This document shows, in pieces, positions 5,565 to 12,935 of a stretch of DNA of 13,652 bases. The translations under genes were made by a program, and so were the position numbers. Each line of letters opens with the position of its first letter. The first letter of the stretch is position 1. A model generated the notes under the pieces. The model had not been told where the DNA came from, did no database searches, and saw only the letters and a program-made list of their open reading frames with translations. Origin of the DNA: Microbacterium sp. (GTDB lineage Bacteria; Actinomycetota; Actinomycetes; Actinomycetales; Microbacteriaceae); NCBI GenBank assembly GCA_031286555.1, contig JAITUD010000220.1:1-13652 (forward strand), read 5' to 3'.

Positions 5565-7082
5565 ATGGCCAACAGCACCGTCGAGAAGCTGTCCCCGACC
5601 CGGGTCAAGCTCACGATCACGGTCACCCCCGAGGACCTCAAGCCCAGCATCGAGCACGCGTACGAGCACATCGCTCAGGACGTGCAGATCCCCGGCTTCC
5701 GCAAGGGCAAGGTCCCCGCGCCGATCATCGACCAGCGCATCGGCCGCGGCGCGGTCATCGAGCACGCCGTGAACGAGGCGCTCGACCGCTTCTTCCGTGA
5801 GGCTGCAGCGGAGCACGAGGTCCGCGTCGTGGGTCGTCCCTCGGCGGACATCACGCAGTGGCCGAACGAGAAGGACTTCTCCGGCGACCTGCTGGTCGAC
5901 GTCGAGGTCGACGTGCGTCCCGAGATCGAGCTGCCCGACCTGTCCGGCATCACCGTGACCGTCGACGCCGTCGAGACCGATGACGCCGCCGTCGACGCAG
6001 AGCTCGACCGCCTGCGCAGCCGCTTCGGCACCCTGATCCCCGTCGACCGTCCGGCGGCGAACGGCGACTTCGTCGACCTCGACCTGGTCGCGACGATCGA
6101 CGGCACCGAGATCGACCGTGCCGACGGCGTCTCCTACGAGATCGGCTCCGGCGAGCTGCTCGAGGGCATCGACGAGGCCATCGAGTCCCTCACCGCCGGT
6201 GAGGACACCACGTTCCGCTCGAAGCTGGTCGGCGGCGACCGTGCCGGCGAGGAGGCCGAGGTCTCCGTCAGCGTCAAGGCCGTCAAGGAGCGCGAGCTGC
6301 CCGAGGCAGACGACGACTTCGCCCAGATGGCGAGCGAGTTCGACACCATCGCCGAGCTGCGCGACAGCCTCGTCGAGCGCGTGTCCGAGCAGGGCCTGTT
6401 CACGCAGGGCTCCGCCGCTCGTGACCAGCTCATCGAGACCCTGCTCGAGCAGATCGAGATCCCGGTCCCGGCACAGCTGATCGAGGACGAGGTGCACAAC
6501 CACCTCGAGTCCGAGGGTCGTCTCGAGGACGACGAGCACCGCGCCGAGGTCGCCGAGGCCAGCGAGAAGCAGTTCCGCACGCAGGTGCTGCTGGACACCA
6601 TCGCCGAGGGCTCGAACGTCCAGGTCTCGCAGGAGGAGCTCAGCCAGTACCTCGTCCAGTCCGCCGCGCAGTACGGCATGGCTCCGCAGGAGTTCGTCGA
6701 GGCACTGCAGGCCGGCAACCAGCTTCCCGCCCTGGTCGGCGAGGTCGCCCGCAACAAGGCTCTGGCCGTCGCCCTCGGCAAGGTCTCGGTCGTGGACAGC
6801 AACGGCAAGGCCGTCGACCTGACCCCGGTGATCGGCGACGACTCCGACGAGGAAGCCGCTGACGAGGCCCCCGCCGAGGAGAAGCCGGCCAAGAAGGCGC
6901 CCGCGAAGAAGGCTCCCGCGAAGAAGGCAGCCGACAAGGCGGACGACGCCGAGGCCCCGGCCAAGAAGGCGCCCGCCAAGAAGGCTGCTGCCAAGGCCGA
7001 GGACGCCGAGAAGCCCGCCCCGAAGACCCGCGCCGCCAAGAAGGCCGCGGAGAAGAAGGACGACGCCGAGAAGGCCGAGTGA
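5565..7082 (+). CDS. tig: Trigger factor (ribosome-associated chaperone, peptidyl-prolyl isomerase)
   Basis: Trigger factor binds the ribosome exit tunnel and folds nascent proteins in the cytoplasm. The 505-residue product has the N-terminal ribosome-binding domain with the signature GFRKGKVP (residues 44-51), a central FKBP-like isomerase domain (about 160-245, with GDFVDLDLVATIDG and ELLEGIDEAI), and a helical C-terminal chaperone domain (to about residue 420). An extra tail (about 425-505) follows, acidic at first, then repeats of KKAPA/KKAAA with Lys, Ala, Asp and Glu, typical of many actinobacterial trigger factors. The ATG at 5565 has AAGGAG at 5548-5553. It follows tRNA-Pro by 60 bases and precedes clpP1-clpP2, the classical tig-clpP order. 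A perfect hairpin terminator ends the unit at 7131. Confidence 0.97.
   Translation: MANSTVEKLSPTRVKLTITVTPEDLKPSIEHAYEHIAQDVQIPGFRKGKVPAPIIDQRIGRGAVIEHAVNEALDRFFREAAAEHEVRVVGRPSADITQWPNEKDFSGDLLVDVEVDVRPEIELPDLSGITVTVDAVETDDAAVDAELDRLRSRFGTLIPVDRPAANGDFVDLDLVATIDGTEIDRADGVSYEIGSGELLEGIDEAIESLTAGEDTTFRSKLVGGDRAGEEAEVSVSVKAVKERELPEADDDFAQMASEFDTIAELRDSLVERVSEQGLFTQGSAARDQLIETLLEQIEIPVPAQLIEDEVHNHLESEGRLEDDEHRAEVAEASEKQFRTQVLLDTIAEGSNVQVSQEELSQYLVQSAAQYGMAPQEFVEALQAGNQLPALVGEVARNKALAVALGKVSVVDSNGKAVDLTPVIGDDSDEEAADEAPAEEKPAKKAPAKKAPAKKAADKADDAEAPAKKAPAKKAAAKAEDAEKPAPKTRAAKKAAEKKDDAEKAE
6837..7079 (+). repeat. Lys/Ala-rich repetitive tail region of trigger factor
   Basis: This in-frame segment encodes the last 81 residues of trigger factor, with several near-copies of KKAPAKKA and interspersed acidic patches. 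At DNA level AAGAAGGC units recur with irregular spacing. It is low-complexity coding sequence and not a mobile repeat. Confidence 0.75.
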
Positions 7083-7099
7083 TCTCACACGGATCGTGA

Positions 7100-7131
7100 C
7101 GAGAGGCGGATGCTGCGGCATCCGCCTCTCG
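7100..7131. terminator. Intrinsic terminator after tig
   Basis: A perfect 14-base-pair stem (7100-7113 with 7118-7131) with loop TGCG lies 18 bases after the tig stop. The stem is built from the inverted pair GGATGC (7108-7113) and GCATCC (7118-7123), a hexamer enriched throughout the window. Confidence 0.85.
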
Positions 7132-7228
7132 CGTATCCGGCGCGTTGATATGCCGACGGCGAACAGCGCCTTCGCGCCGCGTTGTCGCCGGTAGATTCGA
7201 ATCACCGAACACGGAAACAGGAGCTGAA

Positions 7229-7828
7229 ATGGCTGAACCCCTGGTCGCGACGAGTGTCTTCGACAGGCTGCTGAAGGACCGCATCATCTGGCTGGGCTCG
7301 GAGGTGCGCGACGAGAACGCGAACGAGATCTCCGCGAAGATCCTCCTTCTCGCCGCTGAGGACCCCGAGAAGGACATCTACCTCTACATCAACTCGCCCG
7401 GTGGCTCGATCACCGCGGGCATGGCGATCTACGACACCATGCAGTACGTGCCGAACGACATCGTCACGGTGGGCATCGGCATGGCCGCGTCGATGGGCCA
7501 GCTGCTGCTGACCAGCGGCACCAAGGGCAAGCGCTACATCACCCCGAACGCCCGCGTGCTGCTGCACCAGCCGCACGGCGGCTTCGGCGGCACCTCGAGT
7601 GACATCCAGACGCAGGCGCAGCTCATCCTGTCGATGAAGCAGCGCCTCGCCGAGATCACCGCGGCCCAGACCGGCAAGTCGGTCGAGCAGATCAACGCCG
7701 ACGGTGATCGCGACCGCTGGTTCACCGCGGACCAGGCGCTCGAGTACGGCTTCGTCGACCACATCCGCGAGCACGCCACAGACGTGCACGGCGGTGGCGG
7801 CACCGGCGCAGACGGCTCGGACAAGTAA
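7229..7828 (+). CDS. clpP1: ATP-dependent Clp protease proteolytic subunit 1
   Basis: Serine protease subunit that, with a second ClpP and the ClpX or ClpC unfoldases, degrades tagged and misfolded cytoplasmic proteins. The 199-residue product has the family length and the catalytic triad S88 (GMAASMG), H113 (LLHQPHGG) and D162 (DRDRWFT), plus INSPGGSI at the oligomer interface. The C-terminus ends in a flexible, Gly-rich tail. The ATG at 7229 is preferred over an upstream in-frame ATG at 7145, because it gives the standard N-terminus and has AGGAG at 7219-7223. It is followed after 15 bases by clpP2, so both are co-transcribed, as in other actinobacteria where ClpP1 and ClpP2 form a mixed complex. 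The intergenic region 7132-7228 has a possible TAGATT -10 box at 7192-7197 but no clear -35. Confidence 0.96.
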   Translation: MAEPLVATSVFDRLLKDRIIWLGSEVRDENANEISAKILLLAAEDPEKDIYLYINSPGGSITAGMAIYDTMQYVPNDIVTVGIGMAASMGQLLLTSGTKGKRYITPNARVLLHQPHGGFGGTSSDIQTQAQLILSMKQRLAEITAAQTGKSVEQINADGDRDRWFTADQALEYGFVDHIREHATDVHGGGGTGADGSDK

Positions 7829-7843
7829 GGCAGGACGACACAC

Positions 7844-8485
7844 ATGTACACACCCACGTTCCGTTCCGCCGGTAACCTGCCCTCCAGCCGCTACGTGCTC
7901 CCGCAGTTCGAGGAGCGCACCGCCTACGGCTTCAAGCGTCAGGACCCGTACAACAAGCTGTTCGAAGACCGCGTGATCTTCCTCGGCGTGCAGGTCGACG
8001 ACGCCTCGGCCGACGACGTCATGGCACAGCTTCTCGTCCTGGAGAGCCAGGACTCCGAGCGCGACATCACCATGTACATCAACTCGCCCGGTGGCTCGTT
8101 CACCGCGATGACCGCGATCTACGACACCATGCAGTACGTGGCGCCGCAGATCCAGACCGTCGTGCTCGGCCAGGCGGCATCCGCTGCATCCGTGCTGCTC
8201 GCCGCCGGTGCCCCCGGCAAGCGCCTCGCGCTGCCCAACGCCCGCGTGCTCATGCACCAGCCGGCGATGGGCGAGGCCGGTCAGGGACAGGCATCCGACA
8301 TCGAGATCCAGGCGGCCGAGATCCTGCGCATGCGCACCTGGCTCGAGGAGACCATGGCTCACCACACCGGCCAGCCGGTGGAGAAGGTCAACCGCGACAT
8401 CGACCGCGACAACATCCTCTCGGCCGAGCAGGCCAAGGAGTACGGCATCGTCGACCAGGTGCTCACCAGCCGCAAGCGCGCCTGA
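7844..8485 (+). CDS. clpP2: ATP-dependent Clp protease proteolytic subunit 2
   Basis: Second ClpP protease subunit, 213 residues, partner of the preceding gene product in a mixed tetradecamer. It carries the catalytic triad S113 (GQAASAAS), H138 (LMHQPAMG) and D189 (DIDRDNILSA), and the loop YINSPGGSF. The N-terminal 25-30 residues (through VLPQFEERTAYGF) look like the extension or propeptide usual for actinobacterial ClpP2. The ATG at 7844 follows the clpP1 stop by 15 bases with AGGACG as ribosome site. The product ends TSRKRA, and a hairpin terminator follows at once. clpX, which often follows clpP2 in actinobacteria, is not next; a deo operon begins instead. Confidence 0.96.
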   Translation: MYTPTFRSAGNLPSSRYVLPQFEERTAYGFKRQDPYNKLFEDRVIFLGVQVDDASADDVMAQLLVLESQDSERDITMYINSPGGSFTAMTAIYDTMQYVAPQIQTVVLGQAASAASVLLAAGAPGKRLALPNARVLMHQPAMGEAGQGQASDIEIQAAEILRMRTWLEETMAHHTGQPVEKVNRDIDRDNILSAEQAKEYGIVDQVLTSRKRA

Positions 8486-8495
8486 GGCATCCGTT

Positions 8496-8531
8496 CGAAG
8501 GGCGGTCCGGCATCGGCCGGGCCGCCCTTCG
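8496..8531 (+). terminator. Intrinsic terminator after clpP2
   Basis: A 15-base-pair stem (8496-8510 with 8517-8531) has a single G-T wobble and loop CATCGG, 10 bases after the clpP2 stop. It separates the clp operon from the deo operon. Confidence 0.8.
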
Positions 8532-8557
8532 TCGTGCCCGGGCGCGGTTGCGCACGG

Positions 8558-8575
8558 GAGCAGCGCAAGCTGCTC
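8558..8575. promoter_or_regulatory. Candidate operator of the deo operon
   Basis: A perfect inverted repeat, GAGCAGC-GCAA-GCTGCTC, lies 67 bases before the regulator's start. A second, looser pair, AGCAC (8581-8585) and GTGCT (8596-8600), follows. SorC-family regulators bind palindromes near their own promoters, so self-regulation through this site is plausible. No convincing -10/-35 pair was found in 8532-8641. Confidence 0.4.
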
Positions 8576-8641
8576 ATCTGAGCACAGCGGTGCGCGTGCT
8601 GCGCATCCTCAGTACCCTGGAGACAGGGAAGGGAGGATGCC

Positions 8642-9571
8642 GTGGACGACGAGCTGCTCATGGTCCGTGTCGCCGAACTCACCTATGACGAGGGCAAGAC
8701 GCAGGATGAGGTCGGTGCGCTGCTGGGCATCTCACGCTGGAAGGCCGGACGTCTGCTCGTGCAGGCCCGCGAGCGCGGCATCGTGCGCATCGAGATCGTG
8801 CATCCGCGCGCCAGGCGCCTCGGTCTGGAGCGCGAGCTGTGCGAGCGGTTCGGCCTGACCGACGCGATCGTCGCCCCGGCATCCGACGGCCAGGAGCTCG
8901 AGCGGGTGGCGCAGGCCGCTGCCGACTACCTCACCGCACTCCGGCCGGTGCCGCGCACCCTCGCCGTCAGCTGGGGGCGCACCCTGACCGCCGTCGCCGA
9001 GGCGCTGCCCGAGGGGTGGACCCGCGGCGTGACGGTGGTCCAGACGAACGGGGGAGTGACGGTCAACCGGCGCTCCGGCAACGCCGCCTCCCTCGCATCC
9101 ACCATCGCCCAGCGGGGCGGCGGCCACGCTGTGCTGCTGCCGAGCCCCGCCATCCTCGAGCGCGTCGAGACCAAGCAGGCGATCGAGGGCGACCGCATCG
9201 TCGGCGGCATCCTCGAGCAGGCCGCGCACGCGCAGACCTACCTCTTCACCGCCGGCGCCTGCGATCCTGCATCCGCGCATGTCGAGAACGGCTATCTGTC
9301 CGAGGAAGACATCGCCGAGCTCGCCAGGCGCGGGGCCGTCGGCGACGTACTGGGCCGCTACATCGATGCCGACGGCAACATCGTCGACCCGCAGCTGGAC
9401 GCGCGGACCGTCGGGATCGGACTGGACAGCCTGCGCGAGGCCGACCGGGCGATCTTCGTCTCGGCGGGAGCGACGAAGCACGACATCGCGCGTACAGTCG
9501 TCAGCACCGGGCTGTGCACCGTGCTGGTGACCGATGAGACCACTGCCCGAACCCTCTTGGAGGAGAAGTGA
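8642..9571 (+). CDS. deoR: SorC/DeoR-type transcriptional regulator of deoxynucleoside catabolism
   Basis: 309 residues. The N-terminus has a helix-turn-helix (about residues 20-41: TQDEVGALLGISRWKAGRLL), the SorC-family pattern. The rest (about 55-309) is a sugar-binding domain of that family, with VSWGRTL, QTNGGVT, LLPSPAI and GIGLDSL blocks; it would bind a phosphorylated sugar as inducer, as Bacillus subtilis DeoR (same family) binds deoxyribose-5-phosphate. The GTG start at 8642 has GGGAGG upstream. Its stop overlaps the deoC start (GTGA), tying regulator and enzyme together. The symbol follows the Bacillus usage and rests on the linkage to deoC. A palindrome upstream (8558-8575) may be its operator. 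Identification of the family is firm; the inducer is inferred. Confidence 0.85.
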   Translation: MDDELLMVRVAELTYDEGKTQDEVGALLGISRWKAGRLLVQARERGIVRIEIVHPRARRLGLERELCERFGLTDAIVAPASDGQELERVAQAAADYLTALRPVPRTLAVSWGRTLTAVAEALPEGWTRGVTVVQTNGGVTVNRRSGNAASLASTIAQRGGGHAVLLPSPAILERVETKQAIEGDRIVGGILEQAAHAQTYLFTAGACDPASAHVENGYLSEEDIAELARRGAVGDVLGRYIDADGNIVDPQLDARTVGIGLDSLREADRAIFVSAGATKHDIARTVVSTGLCTVLVTDETTARTLLEEK

Positions 9572-10569
9572 CGACTACTGAAATCAGCCGCCGCACAGCT
9601 GTCGACGTGCTGGGCGCCGAGCCCGACGACGCCACCCTGCGACGCTTCCTGCACGGCCTGCCGGGCGTCGACGCCGTCGGCCTGGAGCAGCGCGCGGCGG
9701 GGCTCGCGACCCGTTCGATCAAGACGACGTCGAAGGCCTGGGCGCTCGACAGGATCATCTCGCTGATCGACCTGACCACCCTCGAGGGCGCCGACACCGC
9801 AGGCAAGGTGCGATCGCTGGTCGCGAAGGCCAAGACCCCGGATGCCGCAGACCCGAGCACTCCGCGCGTGGCCGCCGTCTGCGTGTACGGCGACATGGTG
9901 CCGCACGCGATCGAGGCCCTCGGCAGCGCGCACGGCGACCCCGACGACGGGCTGATCTCGGTCGCGGCCGTCGCCACCGCGTTCCCCTCCGGGCGCGCGT
10001 CGATGGAGGTGAAGCTCGCCGACACCGCCGACGCGGTCGCGAACGGTGCCGACGAGATCGACATGGTCATCGATCGCGGCGCGTTCCTCTCCGGCCAGTA
10101 CGGTCTGGTCTTCGATCAGATCGCCCGCGTCAAGGAGGCCTGCCGTCGCCCCGACGGAAGCTACGCCTCGCTGAAGGTCATCATGGAGACCGGCGAGCTG
10201 AACACCTACGACAACATCAAGCGCGCATCGTGGCTGTCGATCCTCGCCGGCGGCGACTTCATCAAGACCTCCACGGGCAAGGTGCAGCCCGCTGCGACGC
10301 TGCCCACCACGCTGCTCATGCTCGAGACCGTGCGCGACTGGCACCGGGCGACCGGCGAGAAGATCGGCGTGAAGCCGGCCGGCGGCATCCGCTCGTCGAA
10401 GGACGCGGTGCGCTACCTCGTCACCGTCGCCGAGACGGCGGGCGAGGAGTGGCTGCAGCCGCACCTGTTCCGGTTCGGTGCGTCCAGCCTGCTGAACGAC
10501 GTGCTGCTGCAGCGTCAGAAGCTCACCACCGGCCACTACTCCGGCCCCGACTACGTCACCATCGACTGA
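9568..10569 (+). CDS. deoC: Deoxyribose-phosphate aldolase
   Basis: Class I aldolase that splits 2-deoxyribose-5-phosphate into glyceraldehyde-3-phosphate and acetaldehyde, in the cytoplasm. 333 residues, longer than the roughly 250-residue E. coli enzyme and closer in size to the human-type form. Visible active-site blocks: EIDMVID (D165), FIKTSTGK (K233, the Schiff-base lysine) and GVKPAGGIR (K269, the second lysine). The N-terminal ~60 residues form an extension with SRRTAVDVLG. The GTG start at 9568 overlaps the regulator stop by four bases (GTGA) and has GGAGAAG before it. The aldehyde dehydrogenase gene starts 15 bases downstream. In this operon the aldolase supplies glyceraldehyde-3-phosphate to glycolysis and acetaldehyde to the dehydrogenase. 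Confidence 0.96.
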   Translation: MTTTEISRRTAVDVLGAEPDDATLRRFLHGLPGVDAVGLEQRAAGLATRSIKTTSKAWALDRIISLIDLTTLEGADTAGKVRSLVAKAKTPDAADPSTPRVAAVCVYGDMVPHAIEALGSAHGDPDDGLISVAAVATAFPSGRASMEVKLADTADAVANGADEIDMVIDRGAFLSGQYGLVFDQIARVKEACRRPDGSYASLKVIMETGELNTYDNIKRASWLSILAGGDFIKTSTGKVQPAATLPTTLLMLETVRDWHRATGEKIGVKPAGGIRSSKDAVRYLVTVAETAGEEWLQPHLFRFGASSLLNDVLLQRQKLTTGHYSGPDYVTID

Positions 10570-10583
10570 CCGAGGATCTGAAT

Positions 10584-12026
10584 ATGTCATTCCTGGAATA
10601 CGCGCCGGCGCCCGAGTCGAAGGCGATCCTGAACCTGCGCGACAGCTACGGGCTGTTCATCGACGGCGAGTTCACCGACGGCGGAGGCAAGAGCTTCACC
10701 ACGATCTCGCCGGCGGACGAGAGCCGCATCGCCGAGATCGCCTCCGCCGACGAGCACGACATCGACCGTGCCGTCGCCGCCGCACGTCGCGCCTACGAGA
10801 AGACCTGGTCGAAGATGAGCGGGCGCGACCGGGGCAAGTACCTGTTCCGCATCGCCCGGCTCGTACAGGAGCGCGCCCGCGAGCTCGCCGTGGCCGAGAG
10901 CCTCGACAACGGCAAGCCGATCAAGGAGAGCCGCGACGTCGACGTGCCGCTGGTCGCCTCCTGGTTCTTCTACTACGCCGGTTGGGCGGACAAGCTCGAC
11001 TACGCCGGACTCGGCGCGAACCCGAAGGCGCTCGGCGTCGCGGGGCAGATCATCCCGTGGAACTTCCCGCTGCTCATGCTCGCCTGGAAGCTCGCTCCGG
11101 CCCTCGCCGCGGGCAACACCGTGGTGCTGAAGCCCGCGGAGACGACGCCGCTGACCGCGCTGATCTTCGCGGAGATCCTGCAGCAGGCCGACCTGCCCGC
11201 CGGCGTGGTGAACATCGTCACCGGCGCCGGTGCGACCGGTGCGACGCTGGTGCGGCATCCGGATGTCGACAAGGTGGCCTTCACCGGGTCGACCGGGGTC
11301 GGTCGTGACATCGCGAAGGCCGTCGCCGGCACGCACAAGAAGGTGACGCTGGAGCTCGGCGGCAAGGCCGCCAACATCGTGTTCGACGACGCGCCGATCG
11401 ACCAGGCCGTCGAGGGCATCGTGAACGGCATCTTCTTCAACCAGGGCCACGTGTGCTGCGCGGGCAGCCGCCTGCTCGTGCAGGAGTCCATCCACGACGA
11501 GGTCATCGACCGGCTCAAGAACCGGCTGTCCACGCTGCGGCTGGGTGACCCGCTCGACAAGAACACCGACATCGGCGCGATCAACTCCGCCGCCCAGCTG
11601 GCCCGCATCCGCGAGCTGAGCGACATCGGCGAGGCCGAGGGGGCCGAGCGCTGGACCGCGGACTGCGTGATTCCCGAGAAGGGCTTCTGGTTCGCGCCGA
11701 CGATCTTCACCGGCGTCGAGGCCTCGCACCGCATCGCCCGCGACGAGGTGTTCGGCCCGGTGCTGTCGGTGCTGACCTTCCGCACCCCGGCCGAAGCGAT
11801 CGCCAAGGCCAACAACACCCCGTACGGACTGTCCGCCGGCATCTGGAGCGACAAGGGCTCCCGCATCCTCGCCGTCGCCGACCGCCTTCGCGCCGGCGTG
11901 GTGTGGGCGAACACCTTCAACCGCTTCGACCCGGCCAGCCCGTTCGGCGGCTACAAGGAGTCCGGATACGGCCGCGAGGGCGGCCGGCACGGTCTGACCG
12001 CCTACCTGAAGGGAGCAGCGGCATGA
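10584..12026 (+). CDS. Aldehyde dehydrogenase, NAD(P)-dependent, full length
   Basis: 480 residues, the normal length of the family. Oxidises an aldehyde to the acid, or to an acyl derivative, with NAD(P)+. Visible motifs: PWNFPLLM (about 158-165), KPAETTPL, FTGSTGVG (coenzyme-binding loop), ELGGK with the general base E257, and GHVCCAGSR with the catalytic cysteine C291; the C-terminal PFGGYKESGYGREGG is the usual oligomerisation tail. The ATG at 10584 follows deoC by 14 bases, with GAGGAT as ribosome site; the frame continues upstream to 10230 but that part overlaps deoC and is a shadow. Given deoC next to it, acetaldehyde is the likely substrate, though this cannot be read from the sequence. 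The stop overlaps the next gene's start (ATGA). Confidence 0.93.
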   Translation: MSFLEYAPAPESKAILNLRDSYGLFIDGEFTDGGGKSFTTISPADESRIAEIASADEHDIDRAVAAARRAYEKTWSKMSGRDRGKYLFRIARLVQERARELAVAESLDNGKPIKESRDVDVPLVASWFFYYAGWADKLDYAGLGANPKALGVAGQIIPWNFPLLMLAWKLAPALAAGNTVVLKPAETTPLTALIFAEILQQADLPAGVVNIVTGAGATGATLVRHPDVDKVAFTGSTGVGRDIAKAVAGTHKKVTLELGGKAANIVFDDAPIDQAVEGIVNGIFFNQGHVCCAGSRLLVQESIHDEVIDRLKNRLSTLRLGDPLDKNTDIGAINSAAQLARIRELSDIGEAEGAERWTADCVIPEKGFWFAPTIFTGVEASHRIARDEVFGPVLSVLTFRTPAEAIAKANNTPYGLSAGIWSDKGSRILAVADRLRAGVVWANTFNRFDPASPFGGYKESGYGREGGRHGLTAYLKGAAA

Positions 12027-12886
12027 GCAAGCGGCTGACGATTCCGAAGACCTACAAGCTGGCCATCGGCGGTGCGTTCCCGCGCAGCGAGTCCGGCCGC
12101 ACCTACGAGGTGCTCTCGGCGAAGGGCGACTTCCTCGCGAACGCCGCGAAGGCGTCGCGCAAGGACGCCAGGGATGCCGTGGTCGCCGCGCGTGCGGCGG
12201 TGAAGGGCTGGTCGGGCGCGACCGCGTACAACCGCGGTCAGGTGCTGTACCGGGTGGCCGAGATCCTCGAGGGGCGTCGTGCCCAGTTCGTGGACGAGAT
12301 CGCCGCGCAGGAGGGTGTCACAGCTGCCGCCGCCGGCGCCCAGGTGGATGCCGCGATCGACCTGTGGGTCTGGTACGCGGGCTGGTGCGACAAGTACGCG
12401 CAGGTGGCAGGCAACGCCAACCCCGTCGCGGGTCCGTACTTCAACATCTCGGTGCCCGAGCCCACCGGCGTGGTGGCGGTCGTCGCCCCGCAGGACACCG
12501 CGCTTCTCGGCCTGGTGTCGGTCATCGCACCGGCACTGGTCACCGGCAACAGCGTCGTCGTGATCGCCAGCGAGCGGCATCCGCTCTCGGCGATCAGCCT
12601 CGCCGAGGTGCTCGTGACCAGCGATGTGCCCGGCGGCGTGGTCAACGTGCTGACCGGTTCGCCGGCCGAGATGGCCCCCTGGCTGGCCTCGCACGCCGAC
12701 GTGAACGCCCTCGATCTGGCCGGCGCGGGAGAACTGAACTGGATCGACCTCGAGATCGATGCGGCCGAGACCCTCAAGCGTGTGCTCTCGCCGGTTCCCG
12801 GCACGGATGCCGTGGGTGCTTCGCTCGAGCGGATCACCGCCTTCGTCGAGACGAAGACCGTGTGGCACACGAAGTCGATGGTGTGA
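12023..12886 (+). CDS. Truncated aldehyde dehydrogenase paralogue lacking the catalytic domain
   Basis: 287 residues, about 60% of a normal aldehyde dehydrogenase. It aligns with the N-terminal coenzyme-binding half of its neighbour: IGGAFPRSESGRTYEV, WVWYAGWCDKYAQ (compare YYAGWADKLDY), PTGVVAVVAPQDTALLG (compare ALGVAGQIIPWNFPLL), APALVTGNSVVV, VPGGVVNVLTG. After DVNALDLAG it turns into a short, unrelated-looking end (ELNWIDLEI...) closing FVETKTVWHTKSMV. No equivalent of the ELGGK glutamate or of the catalytic cysteine block exists. The ATG overlaps the previous stop (ATGA). Only 49 bases separate its stop from the next gene, so the missing half is not just frameshifted nearby. The open frame is intact and codon use is normal, which argues for a retained, possibly structural or regulatory, partner of the full enzyme. 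Confidence 0.85.
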   Translation: MSKRLTIPKTYKLAIGGAFPRSESGRTYEVLSAKGDFLANAAKASRKDARDAVVAARAAVKGWSGATAYNRGQVLYRVAEILEGRRAQFVDEIAAQEGVTAAAAGAQVDAAIDLWVWYAGWCDKYAQVAGNANPVAGPYFNISVPEPTGVVAVVAPQDTALLGLVSVIAPALVTGNSVVVIASERHPLSAISLAEVLVTSDVPGGVVNVLTGSPAEMAPWLASHADVNALDLAGAGELNWIDLEIDAAETLKRVLSPVPGTDAVGASLERITAFVETKTVWHTKSMV

Positions 12887-12895
12887 GCCGAAGCG

Positions 12896-12928
12896 CAGCG
12901 GCCCGGGAGGACATCTCCCGGGCCGCTG
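12896..12928. terminator. Terminator between the deo operon and the convergent regulator gene
   Basis: A perfect 14-base-pair stem (12896-12909 with 12915-12928) with loop GACAT lies 10 bases after the truncated dehydrogenase gene and 8 bases before the stop of the minus-strand gene, so it can act for both. Confidence 0.85.
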
Positions 12929-12935
12929 TCGTGCG

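Noticed and set aside
7155..7200. A ClgR-type operator before clpP1
   Set aside because: GCGAA and TTCGC half-sites and a GTTCGCC-like stretch are present, but spacing and conserved bases do not fit the consensus as I remember it well enough to call it.
5544..7205. A 553-codon open frame on the minus strand opposite tig
   Set aside because: Leu/Gly/Val-rich antisense shadow produced by the GC-rich codon pattern of tig, which is a certain gene on the other strand.
7145..7228. Longer clpP1 start at the ATG at 7145
   Set aside because: The added residues are Arg-rich and unlike any ClpP N-terminus, and the ATG at 7229 has a proper ribosome site.
10230..10583. N-terminal extension of the aldehyde dehydrogenase frame into deoC
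   Set aside because: Overlaps the secure deoC coding sequence and has no aldehyde dehydrogenase similarity; the ATG at 10584 gives a normal family N-terminus.
12023..12935. Truncated aldehyde dehydrogenase as a frameshifted pseudogene
   Set aside because: Only 49 bases follow its stop before the next gene, so no displaced catalytic half exists nearby, and the frame is intact with a coupled start.
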